Source of the DNA: Desulfobacteraceae bacterium CG2_30_51_40
Lineage (GTDB): Bacteria; Desulfobacterota; DSM-4660; Desulfatiglandales; Desulfatiglandaceae
DNA length: 64,000 nt
NCBI GenBank assembly: GCA_001874005.1
Contig: MNYJ01000022.1
Span: forward strand, 1-64,000
Direction of reading: 5' to 3'
Shown here: in pieces, positions 48,214 through 57,804 of the stretch
How the letters are laid out: every line of letters begins with the position of its first letter
Numbering within the stretch: position 1 is the stretch's first letter
The notes under the pieces: generated by a model
The model's input: only the letters and a program-made list of their open reading frames with translations
What the model was told of the DNA's origin: nothing
Databases searched by the model: none
Program-made: the position numbers and the translations under genes

Positions 48214-49113
48214 ATGACTTGTACCAATCATAAACCTCAATGGCTAAGTAAAAGGCTAAGCCTCGACGGTAAGGCCGGAAGACTGGAAGACGACCTGGAG
48301 AAGCTGCGGCTCCACACGGTCTGCCGTGAGGCCTGCTGCCCTAATCAGGCTGAGTGTTTTTCCCGCGGAACGGCAACCTTTCTTATTATGGGAGATGTAT
48401 GCACGAGAGACTGCCGCTTCTGCGCGATCAAGAGCGGCACTGCCCGGGAGCTTGATCCGGGCGAACCCCAAAGGGTGGCTGAGGAGGTGGAGAGGCTTTC
48501 TTTAAGATTTGTCGTGATTACGTCGGTTACCCGCGATGATCTTGATGACGGGGGCGCGGGTCATTTCGCATCAGTCATTAAGGCCATACAAGGCAGGTGT
48601 CCGGATACGGGAATAGAGGTGCTCATACCGGATTTTTTGGGCTCCGAGAAGGCGCTTGAAATCGTCTGCCGGGCTCGGCCTCAGGTGCTCAATCATAATC
48701 TTGAGACGGTGCCCCGACTCTACGGGGCTGTTCGTCCCCAGGCAAAATACGCGCGCTCCCTTGAGGTCATAAAGAGGGCCGCTAAAATGGGTCTTGCGAC
48801 CAAATCAGGCCTCATGGTTGGGCTCGGTGAAAGGCCTGATGAGGTGGAAGAGGTGATGTCGGATCTTTTTCACGCAGGCTCAAGGCTCCTCACCATAGGG
48901 CAATATCTGAGGCCTTCCACCCGGCACTATCCGGTTTTTGAATACGTTAGGCCCGAGGAGTTTGATAGGTACAGGGATAAAGCCCTGTCCATGGGCTTTA
49001 GCTCTGTAGCTTCTTCGCCGTTTGTCAGGAGTTCATACATGGCGCAGGAGTTCTACGACTCCTTTGCTAAAGGTCATGCCCGAATGGGACACAACAGCTC
49101 AAGCATGCTCTGA
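48214..49113 (+). CDS. lipA: Lipoyl synthase
   Basis: CREACCPNQAECF and GDVCTRDCRFCAI; NHNLETVPRLY; GLMVGLGE; RPSTRHYPV. ATG 48214; upstream in-frame ORF is repeat copy C. Confidence 0.95.
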   Translation: MTCTNHKPQWLSKRLSLDGKAGRLEDDLEKLRLHTVCREACCPNQAECFSRGTATFLIMGDVCTRDCRFCAIKSGTARELDPGEPQRVAEEVERLSLRFVVITSVTRDDLDDGGAGHFASVIKAIQGRCPDTGIEVLIPDFLGSEKALEIVCRARPQVLNHNLETVPRLYGAVRPQAKYARSLEVIKRAAKMGLATKSGLMVGLGERPDEVEEVMSDLFHAGSRLLTIGQYLRPSTRHYPVFEYVRPEEFDRYRDKALSMGFSSVASSPFVRSSYMAQEFYDSFAKGHARMGHNSSSML

Positions 49114-49821
49114 TCTTGATCCTCCAAGATCATTCAGGAGCCTTCCGTACTCCTCCTTAACCATCTTGCGGTAGAGATGGTAGAAGAAAAGGCTCATGAC
49201 CTCCGTGAACTTGCTTCCCCTGGATACCAGGTCCCTTGACGACAGGCGCTCAAGGCTTGACTGGTAATAGTTTTTCTGACTTCGTTCGACATAATCCCTT
49301 ATGAAGTCGGCAATCTCCTTGAGGTCCTCCGGGTTGTATCCATCCTTCGGGCCGAAACCCAGTCGGTCCATGTCAACCAGGAGCTTGCCTATAATGACAT
49401 CATCCTGAGAATAGACGGGTCTTCCCTCCCTGATTTCATGGCTTATTACTCCCCAGCTCTCCATCTTTTCTCTCCACTTGGCGGAAAGGCCAGTGATCTC
49501 TTGAAAGGCCTCGCTCCCTGACACCTCTCCGGAAAGAAGCCTGTCAACGGGTCTGAAGTATCCGCTCAGAAGTTCGAATGAGGACTTCTCGGAAATGCTT
49601 TTCTGCTTGTGTCGTTTAAGTACCTTCTTGATCACGGAGAGAGGCAGAAAATAGTTTTCCTGCAGCCCCCTGATAAAACGTATCTGATCTACATAGTCTT
49701 CGCTGTATTCGGCGGTGTTTTTCCCCTTTTTCTGAGGCCTTCTGAGGACACCCTCCCTTACGTAGTAATGGATGGTTTCCTTGGGGACAAGAGTTCTTCT
49801 CGCAAGCTCCCCTATCTTCAT
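49099..49821 (-). CDS. MerR-family transcriptional regulator
   Basis: MKIGELARRTLVPKETIHYYVREGVLRRPQKKGKNTAEYSEDYVDQIRFI HTH. Confidence 0.88.
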   Translation of the reverse strand: MKIGELARRTLVPKETIHYYVREGVLRRPQKKGKNTAEYSEDYVDQIRFIRGLQENYFLPLSVIKKVLKRHKQKSISEKSSFELLSGYFRPVDRLLSGEVSGSEAFQEITGLSAKWREKMESWGVISHEIREGRPVYSQDDVIIGKLLVDMDRLGFGPKDGYNPEDLKEIADFIRDYVERSQKNYYQSSLERLSSRDLVSRGSKFTEVMSLFFYHLYRKMVKEEYGRLLNDLGGSRSEHA

Positions 49822-49931
49822 AGCCTCTCCTTTCACGCTCCCCGCCTGCCTGACCGGGCAGATGAATATTATTCAAGAAACACTGGAAAGTAAAGCAAAA
49901 ACAAAAAAGAGATCATTGAGTTATTTTTTCT

Positions 49932-49960
49932 TTGACAATTTTATCAAATATACACTATGA
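49932..49960 (+). promoter_or_regulatory. Tentative sigma-70-type promoter in the MerR/fad divergent intergenic region
   Basis: TTGACA, 17-nt spacer, weak -10 CTATGA. Confidence 0.3.
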
Positions 49961-50129
49961 GTTATTTACAGGAGCAAGCTTAAAAAGAGCATATAGCATG
50001 GAGTTTCACTACACGATTTGGCGCTCCGGCATGATCATGCTCCCTTTGCCGGTAGCGAAACCTTTAAGAGATGGTTATGCCTGCAATCGTTCTTGACTCA
50101 AGGCTAATTGAAGGAGGGAGGTTCTGATC

Positions 50130-52259
50130 ATGAAAACGGAGTTTAAAACCATACAGGTGGAGCTTAAAGACGGGGTGGCTGTACTCACTATAAACAACCC
50201 TCCGGTCAATCAGCTCTCTCCGCAGCTCGGGGCGGATTTTCAGGAGGCTATCAGGGAGGCCTTTGGGGACGAGGCCGTAAAGGCGGTGGTTGTTACCGGA
50301 ACGGCGGGAAACTTCATCGCCGGTGCCGATATAACCCAGCTTCAGGCCGTAACGGACAAGAAACAGATATATGATGTCGCCCTGAATGCAGCCCGGTTTT
50401 TGTCGGGCATAGAGACCGGGCCTAAGCCCGTTGTTGCCGCCATAAACGGAAACTGCCTTGGCGGGGGGCTTGAGACCGCCATGTGCTGCCATTACAGGGT
50501 GGCCGCGCGGGGGATCAACCTCGGCCAGCCTGAAGTGCAGATAGGCGTCATCCCCGGAGCGGGCGGCACCCAAAGACTTCCGCGGCTTATAGGGCTTCCG
50601 AACGCCATGGAGATGATCACCGCCGGGAAACCGATAAAGGCGGAGGCTGCCTATTCAAGGGGGCTCGTGGATGAGGTAACAGACCTTGATAAGCTCATGG
50701 ACGCCGCCCTTGCGGCCGCAAGGCGGTTCATTGAAGGCAGGCTCAGTCTTGAGCTGAGGCGCACCCGAAACTTCCAGATGAGGATACCCAGCAGCGCGGA
50801 GAAGACTGCGCTACTAAACTATGTGAAGTTCATGACCTTTCAGAAGGCCAAGGGTTATATAGCGCCTTTTAAGGCCATTGAGGCGGTGGAAAAGGGCCTG
50901 AGCTACGACATTGACGCGGACATCGAAAGGGAGGTTGATCTTTTCAGCGACTGCGCAATAAGCGATGTGGCCAAAAACCTTATCGGCATATTCCTCAACA
51001 GCCGAGCTGCCGGAAGGCTTCCGCGCATCAAGGGGCTTGAGCCTGCGAAGATAAAGAAGGTTGCCATGCTTGGCGGGGGCGTCATGGGTTCAAGCATAGT
51101 GCATCTCCTCATAACCAGTGGATTTTCAACGGTTCTCTGGGACATAAACGATGCCGCCCTTGAAAAGGCGGTTAAGGCCGTGCGCAAGACCTTTGCCTAT
51201 CAGCTCAAGAAGAAAAAGATGACTGAAGACGGGCTTGAAGCGCTCATCAAGGATCGGCTCAAGACGACCACATCGCTCTCCGACGCAAAGGACGCCGATC
51301 TTGTCATAGAAGCGGTGCTCGAGGATATGACGGTAAAGCAAAAGATATGGAAGGAACTTGAAGCGATCTGTCCGGCCCTAACGGTCTTTGGAACAAATAC
51401 ATCAGCCCTTCCGATAACCGAGATGGCTGGGGTCCTGTCTGATCCCGGCCGCATGATAGGGCTTCATTTCTTCAATCCTGCCGAAAGGATGCCGCTTCTT
51501 GAGATTATCTGCGCCAAACATACATCTGATCAGACTCTTGCGACAAGTGTAGCATTTGGAAGGGCCATAAAGAAAATCCCCATAGTCGTAAATGACGGGC
51601 CGGGTTTTTATGTCTCAAGGCAGCTTGGTGGTCTCATGGGAGGCTCGATATATCTTGTCGCCGATGGCGTGGACGGGGCGGCAATAGAGGAGGCCATGGT
51701 GGAATTCGGTATGCCCATGGGGCCTGCTACCCTCTCGGATCTTACCGGAATAGACATCAACTATCATGTGGGAAAGACCTTTGAAAAGAGGATCGGCGAG
51801 CGTTGGAAGGTGCATCCACTTACTGAAGTAATCTATAAGAGCGGCTGCTACGGCAGAAAGACCGGCGCAGGCTACTTTGATTACAGCGGCGAAAAGCCCG
51901 TGCCCAACCCGAAGGTCAGGGATGCCGTGGCCGCATACCTGAAGGAAAAGGGAGTATCGCCAAAGAAGATGGAGCAGCAGGATATCATAGACTTCATGCT
52001 GGCAGCCGGCATAAACGAAGCAGCCTACATGATGGAGGAGGGGATCTGTGACAGGCCTCAAGACATGGACCTGGCAATGATCTACGGGACCGGTTTTCCT
52101 CCGTTCAGAGGCGGCATCCTGCGTTACGCGGATAAATGGGGCATAAAAAACGTCTATGAAAAGCTCCTGGAAATGCAGAAATCCTATGGCATACATTTCG
52201 CTCCGTGCGGACTTCTAAAGGAAATGGCTCAAAAGGGAACAAATTTCTACAACATATAA
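50130..52259 (+). CDS. fadJ: 3-hydroxyacyl-CoA dehydrogenase / enoyl-CoA hydratase (FadJ/FadB-type multifunctional)
   Basis: Crotonase GNFIAGADI, GNCLGGGLETAM; HAD domain VAMLGGGVMGSSIVHLL; HFFNPAERMPLLEII. Confidence 0.93.
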   Translation: MKTEFKTIQVELKDGVAVLTINNPPVNQLSPQLGADFQEAIREAFGDEAVKAVVVTGTAGNFIAGADITQLQAVTDKKQIYDVALNAARFLSGIETGPKPVVAAINGNCLGGGLETAMCCHYRVAARGINLGQPEVQIGVIPGAGGTQRLPRLIGLPNAMEMITAGKPIKAEAAYSRGLVDEVTDLDKLMDAALAAARRFIEGRLSLELRRTRNFQMRIPSSAEKTALLNYVKFMTFQKAKGYIAPFKAIEAVEKGLSYDIDADIEREVDLFSDCAISDVAKNLIGIFLNSRAAGRLPRIKGLEPAKIKKVAMLGGGVMGSSIVHLLITSGFSTVLWDINDAALEKAVKAVRKTFAYQLKKKKMTEDGLEALIKDRLKTTTSLSDAKDADLVIEAVLEDMTVKQKIWKELEAICPALTVFGTNTSALPITEMAGVLSDPGRMIGLHFFNPAERMPLLEIICAKHTSDQTLATSVAFGRAIKKIPIVVNDGPGFYVSRQLGGLMGGSIYLVADGVDGAAIEEAMVEFGMPMGPATLSDLTGIDINYHVGKTFEKRIGERWKVHPLTEVIYKSGCYGRKTGAGYFDYSGEKPVPNPKVRDAVAAYLKEKGVSPKKMEQQDIIDFMLAAGINEAAYMMEEGICDRPQDMDLAMIYGTGFPPFRGGILRYADKWGIKNVYEKLLEMQKSYGIHFAPCGLLKEMAQKGTNFYNI

Positions 52260-52282
52260 GTAGGATGAAAGGAGAATTAAAG

Positions 52283-53494
52283 ATGAAAGAGGTCGTCATC
52301 GCAGGATACCTGAGAACCGCTCAGTCGCGCTCAAGACCCAATGACCCTGCCAGGGACTGGTTTTGCAAGATAAGGGGAGATGAGCTTCTGGCGAAGATCC
52401 TTCCTGAGGTTATCAAAAGGACGGGAGTGAAACCTGAGGAAATTGATGATTTTCTCGTGGGATGCGCAACCGCCGTGGGAGAGCAGTGGGCCTACGGAGG
52501 GCGGATGCCGATATTCCTTGCAAATCTGCCTGAGAGCATCCCTGCCAAGTTTGTGGATCAGCAGTGCGGTTCCGCCATGGCCGGTATTCATATCGGCTTT
52601 ATGGAGATCGCGCAGGATTTCGCAGATATAGTCCTTGTCGGCGGCTACGAGCACATGACGCGGGTGCCTATGGGCGGGGTAACAATTGATCGCGGTTTTG
52701 CGGCCCCCAATATGAGGCTTTTTGCAGACCCGGACTATCTCCACTGGGACATGATGACCGCAATGAACATGGGGCTTACTGCAGAGAAGCTCTTTTCTCA
52801 GACAGGCTTTACAAAGGATGATATGGACCGCTGGGGAGTGAGGGCCCATCAGCTTGCCGCAAAGGCACAGAAGGAAGGCTTTTTTGACGGAGAGATTCTT
52901 CCCATAGAGGCGGAGCAGGCAGACGGCAAGATACTCAAGGTGGACAGGGATCAGGCTGTGAGAGGGGAGACTACGATTGAGGGGATTAAGGATCTCAGAC
53001 CTGCCTTTAAGAAAAACGGGGTGATCACCGCGGGCAACTCCTCCCCCCTGAACGCCGCCGCAACTTCCATGATACTCATGTCAAAGGAGACCGCAAAGAA
53101 AAAGGGCATCCGGCCTCTTGCAACCCTAAGATCCATTGGCTTTGCCGGTGTTGATCCCACGATTATGGGGGCGGGCCCTGTCCCCGCGAGCAAAAAGGCA
53201 CTGGAGAAGGCCGGGCTCAAGGCCGCCGACGTTGACTACTGGGAGATAAACGAGGCATTCTGCATCGTTGCTCTCAACTGCATAAAGGAGCTTGGGATTG
53301 ACCCTGAGCGGGTCAACGTCATGGGCGGCGGAACCGCAATCGGCCACGCCCTTGGGGCAACCGGGGTAAGGCTCGTAGGGACCTTGGCAAGGATACTTGC
53401 CCTGAAGGGAGGCCGTTACGGCTGCGCCAATGCATGCGTCGGAGGCGGTCAGGGCGTGGCGACCATCATAGAGCGGGAAAAATATGACTGGTGA
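52283..53494 (+). CDS. Thiolase (acetyl-CoA C-acyltransferase)
   Basis: DQQCGSAMAGIHIG; EINEAFCIVAL; GGGTAIGHALGATGVRL; CVGGGQG. Confidence 0.93.
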   Translation: MKEVVIAGYLRTAQSRSRPNDPARDWFCKIRGDELLAKILPEVIKRTGVKPEEIDDFLVGCATAVGEQWAYGGRMPIFLANLPESIPAKFVDQQCGSAMAGIHIGFMEIAQDFADIVLVGGYEHMTRVPMGGVTIDRGFAAPNMRLFADPDYLHWDMMTAMNMGLTAEKLFSQTGFTKDDMDRWGVRAHQLAAKAQKEGFFDGEILPIEAEQADGKILKVDRDQAVRGETTIEGIKDLRPAFKKNGVITAGNSSPLNAAATSMILMSKETAKKKGIRPLATLRSIGFAGVDPTIMGAGPVPASKKALEKAGLKAADVDYWEINEAFCIVALNCIKELGIDPERVNVMGGGTAIGHALGATGVRLVGTLARILALKGGRYGCANACVGGGQGVATIIEREKYDW

Positions 53495-53539
53495 GGGGCT
53501 TGAAGGCTTTTCGATTTGAATGGAGGATATGAAGAGTTT

Positions 53540-55363
53540 ATGGGAATAAATTATTTCAGAAGAGACGACAGGGATACACGGTTCGTTCTGTTTGAACACA
53601 TGGGCGTGGATAAGATTCTCACCTACGAACCATACAAGGATTTTTCAGCAGACGATTTCAAGATGATCGTCGAGGAGGCACTTAAGGTCTGCCGGGAAGT
53701 GGTGGGACCGACCATGCAGGACGGAGACAGGGAAGGATGCAAGTATCATGAGGATGGAAGCGTTACGGTTCCGTCTTCCTACCATGAGGCATGGAGGGTG
53801 CTTGCTGAAAACGGATGGATGGCCGTTACAAAGAGCCAGGAATTCAATGGGCAGGGACTCCCTCCGATAGTCGGAGGGCTAATAGGGGAGTTTTTCACGG
53901 GCGCCAACATGGCCTTCATGACCTTCCCGGGCCTTGCCGTGGGAAATGGAAACCTGATTGAGAACTTCGGAACCGCAGAAGATAAGGCCCTGTTCGTGGA
54001 AAAGATGTACACAGGGGTCTGGGGAGGCACCATGTGCCTAACAGAGCCTGATGCCGGCTCAGACGTCGGCTGGCTAAGGACCAAGGCCACACCTGACCCT
54101 GAGTCAGGCGACCCGCGCATCTATAAGATAGAGGGTACGAAGCGATTCATCACATGCGGCAATCAAAATCTAACTGAAAACATTATCCATCTTCTGCTTG
54201 CAAGGATACAGGGCGCTCCGACGGGGACAAAGGGGATAAGCCTCTTTATAGTGCCGAAGATATGGGTCAACCCGGACGGATCTTTGGGAGAGCCTAACGA
54301 CGTATTTTGCGCGGGTATCGAGCACAAGATGGGCATACACGGGTCATCCACCGCTACCCTCAACTTCGGGGAAAACGGGAGATGCAGGGGCATCCTGCTT
54401 GGTGAGCCCAACAGCGGCATGGCCAAGATGTTCCAGATGATGAACGAGGCCCGTATAGGCTGCGGTATCCAGGCCCTGGGGATCGCTGCAAGCGCATACG
54501 ATGCCGCCCGTTTCTACGCCAGGGAGCGTGTTCAGGGGCCGCTTTTTACCAACCGGGCAGGGGGCCGCGTTCCTATAATCCAGCATGAAGACGTTCGGCT
54601 TATGCTTATGAACATGAAGGCCGGCACCGAGGCTATGAGGGCCTTTGTGGCCAAACTCCTCTACCTGGCCGATGTGGGCGAACACGACTCCGACCCTGAG
54701 GAGCGCCGCAAGGCCGCTCAGAGGGTTGAGCTTCTAACCCCCCTTGTCAAGGCGTATCTTTCCGATTTCGGCTATCTCCTCACAAGAGAGGCCATCCAGC
54801 TCATGGGCGGAGTCGGGTATTGCAGTGAATTTCCGGCGGAGCAGTATGCGAGGGATATAAAGATAGTCTCCATCTGGGAGGGAACATCCTATATACAGTC
54901 GCTTGATCTTGTAGGAAGGAAACTGGGGATTGCCGGAGGCACTGTATTCCAGGAGTGGATACAGGAAGTGATGGCCTTCAGCGGTAAAAACAAGGAGGAT
55001 ACCGATCTTGTAAAGGACTTCAAGCTCCTCTTTAAGGCGGCCCAGGCCACAGGCGATATCGCGATGAAATACATGCAGTATTTCCAGGAAGGAAAGATGA
55101 GCCTGATCCCATTGAGTTCGGTCAGGTTCCTGGAGTGTTTTGCCGAAACGGTCATGGCCCATCTCATGCTTGAGCAGGCCCTCATTGCAAGGGAGAAGCT
55201 AAAAGAGGTTGATGCAGGCTCAGCGGACGGGTTTTTTTACAGAGGAAAACTTGAGACTGCGAAGTTTTTCTGCAGAAACATACTTACAAACGTCTTTGCA
55301 AGATACACCGCAATCCAGCAGGAGGACACATCCCCGGTTGATATCCCAGAGGGGGCCTTCTAG
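53540..55363 (+). CDS. Acyl-CoA dehydrogenase
   Basis: MCLTEPDAGSDVGWLRTKA; GIEHKMGIHGSSTATLNF; QLMGGVGYCSEFPAEQYARDIKIVSIWEGTSYIQ. Confidence 0.93.
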   Translation: MGINYFRRDDRDTRFVLFEHMGVDKILTYEPYKDFSADDFKMIVEEALKVCREVVGPTMQDGDREGCKYHEDGSVTVPSSYHEAWRVLAENGWMAVTKSQEFNGQGLPPIVGGLIGEFFTGANMAFMTFPGLAVGNGNLIENFGTAEDKALFVEKMYTGVWGGTMCLTEPDAGSDVGWLRTKATPDPESGDPRIYKIEGTKRFITCGNQNLTENIIHLLLARIQGAPTGTKGISLFIVPKIWVNPDGSLGEPNDVFCAGIEHKMGIHGSSTATLNFGENGRCRGILLGEPNSGMAKMFQMMNEARIGCGIQALGIAASAYDAARFYARERVQGPLFTNRAGGRVPIIQHEDVRLMLMNMKAGTEAMRAFVAKLLYLADVGEHDSDPEERRKAAQRVELLTPLVKAYLSDFGYLLTREAIQLMGGVGYCSEFPAEQYARDIKIVSIWEGTSYIQSLDLVGRKLGIAGGTVFQEWIQEVMAFSGKNKEDTDLVKDFKLLFKAAQATGDIAMKYMQYFQEGKMSLIPLSSVRFLECFAETVMAHLMLEQALIAREKLKEVDAGSADGFFYRGKLETAKFFCRNILTNVFARYTAIQQEDTSPVDIPEGAF

Positions 55364-55367
55364 GAGA

Positions 55368-55467
55368 GGCTCTCCCTCCTTCCCATATCTCTCACCCTCT
55401 ACGGGGGAAGGAGGGGTGGGGGCGATTTTCATCTCTCTTTGTGCCCCTTTCAGGGCATGAGGGTTAG
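55368..55467. repeat. CTCCCCC-hairpin dispersed element (copy d)
   Basis: CTCTCACCCTCTACGGGGGAAGGAGGGGTGGGGGCGATTTTCATCTCTCTTTGTGCCCCTTTCAGGGCATGAGGGTTAG; overlaps the stop codon of the next (- strand) gene. Confidence 0.7.
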
Positions 55468-56639
55468 TGGGACTTTTTTAATTCCTCAAGGTTTTTTAAT
55501 ATTATTTTTGCCTTTTCGATCAATTGAGGCGTTCGCTTGTAATTGGCATCAAGGGATGAGACCATCTCCCACTCTTCAAGCGCCTCCTTGACATTCTGAT
55601 CCTGAAAGAGCTTCATCCCGTTTCTGTAATGCAATTCCTTAAAAAGGCCTTCGCATTGCTTGATATATGAATGACAAGTCTGGCAATCATTCTTATAGAT
55701 CAGAGACTGCTTAAATCCGTCTCTGGCCGCCAGGTAGTCTTTTTCCTTGAAGAGCCTCATGGCGCTTTCGTAGTGGGCCTTGTAGGCATGCTCCCTTACT
55801 TCGAGGTCATCAGGCGCAGCCTGGAGCACCTTGTCCAGCTCGGAGGCGGCCTCATCGTATCTCTGCTGCTGGAAAAGCTCCATGGCGTAATCCCTGTACC
55901 CCTTAACCTGATCTTGTTCTTGAGTCTCCCTTTCCTTTAGGGCCTCCGAGGGGGTTTGATTTCCATTTTCTACAAAGGCGAAAAACTCATCGTCGGATGG
56001 CTCCTGCAACTCGTATGTCTCCTGTACCGGCGGAGACGTCTCTTCCTCCGATTCGACAGGCTTCAGGCTTTCATTTACAGGAATCCTGATCTCTTGTCCG
56101 ACCCTTATGTCGGTGGCGTCGGAGATTCCATTGAAAGCGGCAATGACTGGATATTTCTTGTAATCCCCATAGTACTGTTGCGCCAGCTTGGAGATACTTT
56201 CTCCGGGCTTGACGGTGTGCATGATGAACTTTTTGGTGACCACATGGGTCTTATCTGTAAGCATCTTATAAGCATCCGTGAAATCGGGTTTGAGCCTGAG
56301 AGCGGTGAGAAACTCCCTTCTTGCCGGGATATAGTTTCCGTTCTCGCGTAGCTGCATGCCGGCTTCATAATGCCTTTGGGCATCATCTGCAAGAATAGTC
56401 TCAATGCGGGCAAGCGATGCCTGAGCTGAGGCATCACCCGGCTCTACAGTCAGGGCCAGTTTGATGAACTTTCTTGCTTCCACGAGGTCGCCCTTCCCTT
56501 CGCTTTGAGCAGCCCTGGCGAGATATTGCTGTTTTATCGTATCGAATGGTGGAGGCTCGCTGGTGGGAGGTGCCCCGGCGCATCCGGCCATAAATCCAAG
56601 AAGCACCAGGATCAAAGCTGAAATCAAAAATCTCTTCAC
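55464..56639 (-). CDS. LysM-domain / TPR lipoprotein
   Basis: Lipobox LLGFMAGCAG; LysM HTVKPGESISKLAQQYYGDYKKYPVIAAFNGISDATDIRVGQEIRIP; TPR-like repeats. Confidence 0.85.
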   Translation of the reverse strand: MKRFLISALILVLLGFMAGCAGAPPTSEPPPFDTIKQQYLARAAQSEGKGDLVEARKFIKLALTVEPGDASAQASLARIETILADDAQRHYEAGMQLRENGNYIPARREFLTALRLKPDFTDAYKMLTDKTHVVTKKFIMHTVKPGESISKLAQQYYGDYKKYPVIAAFNGISDATDIRVGQEIRIPVNESLKPVESEEETSPPVQETYELQEPSDDEFFAFVENGNQTPSEALKERETQEQDQVKGYRDYAMELFQQQRYDEAASELDKVLQAAPDDLEVREHAYKAHYESAMRLFKEKDYLAARDGFKQSLIYKNDCQTCHSYIKQCEGLFKELHYRNGMKLFQDQNVKEALEEWEMVSSLDANYKRTPQLIEKAKIILKNLEELKKSH

Positions 56640-57667
56640 AGTTTTTCTCCTAGGAGGGCCTCCTGAAAGGTCTTGATGGAGCCGGTAAAGGACTCCATGT
56701 CGGCCTTGAGTATCTGAGTCCTCCTCAGTTGAAGCGGATCGGCGAACAGGGGATTTCCCCCACGCTTTACGGACACACCGACACGGTAGCCCGCCTTGCT
56801 CACAAGGTCCAGAACATCCTTATTGAATTTTCCGTACGGGAATGCTAGAGTATCTGTCTTCTGCTCAAGTTTACCGTCGAGAATCTCCTTTGATCCCTTA
56901 ATCTCCCTGGTTATCCTCTGCAGGTAGGCTTCATCGTCCTCAGCGGGGAGCCTCTTTGTCAGGTCAATATGGCCTATAGTGTGAGATCCTATCTCAAACC
57001 CATAGTCCTTCATCTCCCGGAGTTGCTCCCATTTGACGGCGTTTCTTGAAGCCCCCACGAATGCTGTATAGATAAAAAGGGTCGCTCTGAAGCCGTACCT
57101 TTTCATTATCGGATAAACTAGGTCATAAGTAGAGCGGTACCCGTCATCAATGGTAATGACGACAGACCTTTTAGGTATAGGCTCTTTGTACTCAAGAAAT
57201 CCCAAAAGCTCTCCCAGAGTTATCACCCTGTAATTATTTTCTTTGAGGTATTTCATCTGATCCTCAAAAAGCTGTTCGGGAACGCAGAGAGAAGACTTAC
57301 AGGCCTTGGCGAAGTCGTGGTAACAGAGGACAGGCACCACCTGGTAGCCGTCCGGAGAGAGCCCGGCCCTGTTTTCCGCCTGCAGGGGAATTGCGATCGG
57401 CTGCCCCTTCTCAAAAGGTATGCCTTCATTTGAGTCCTCTATGATCCATGCCTTACCGGAGTCTCCCAGGAATTTCTCCGCGATAGATCCGGGTGTTTCA
57501 TCTCCCTTGAGGACATAAACGATATAATCGCTTGATCTGAAAATCGTGTCTTGGGAAAAGGCCTTTTCCTCGGGCGGTCTTGTACCTTGCGTCTGGGTTG
57601 TGACACAAGCGGTCGTAAACAGCAAAAGGCAGACAAATATTAAGACCGGGTGCTTATTTCTTGACAT
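56636..57667 (-). CDS. Polysaccharide deacetylase lipoprotein with N-terminal LysM-like segment
   Basis: Lipobox LLLFTTACVT; VLKGDETPGSIAEKFLGDS; NodB motifs VITIDDGYRSTYD, GFEIGSHTIGHIDL, LAFPYGKF. Confidence 0.87.
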   Translation of the reverse strand: MSRNKHPVLIFVCLLLFTTACVTTQTQGTRPPEEKAFSQDTIFRSSDYIVYVLKGDETPGSIAEKFLGDSGKAWIIEDSNEGIPFEKGQPIAIPLQAENRAGLSPDGYQVVPVLCYHDFAKACKSSLCVPEQLFEDQMKYLKENNYRVITLGELLGFLEYKEPIPKRSVVITIDDGYRSTYDLVYPIMKRYGFRATLFIYTAFVGASRNAVKWEQLREMKDYGFEIGSHTIGHIDLTKRLPAEDDEAYLQRITREIKGSKEILDGKLEQKTDTLAFPYGKFNKDVLDLVSKAGYRVGVSVKRGGNPLFADPLQLRRTQILKADMESFTGSIKTFQEALLGEKL

Positions 57668-57804
57668 AATTCTTACCTCTCCGTTCAAAAAAAACCCTTG
57701 TGGGGGAACACCCTTATCCGCAGCGACCCGGGTAAACCGATGTCGCAACCTCACCTCTAAAATACCCCCAATCCAGTTTCTCTGCCCGATGCGGCAAATC
57801 AGAC

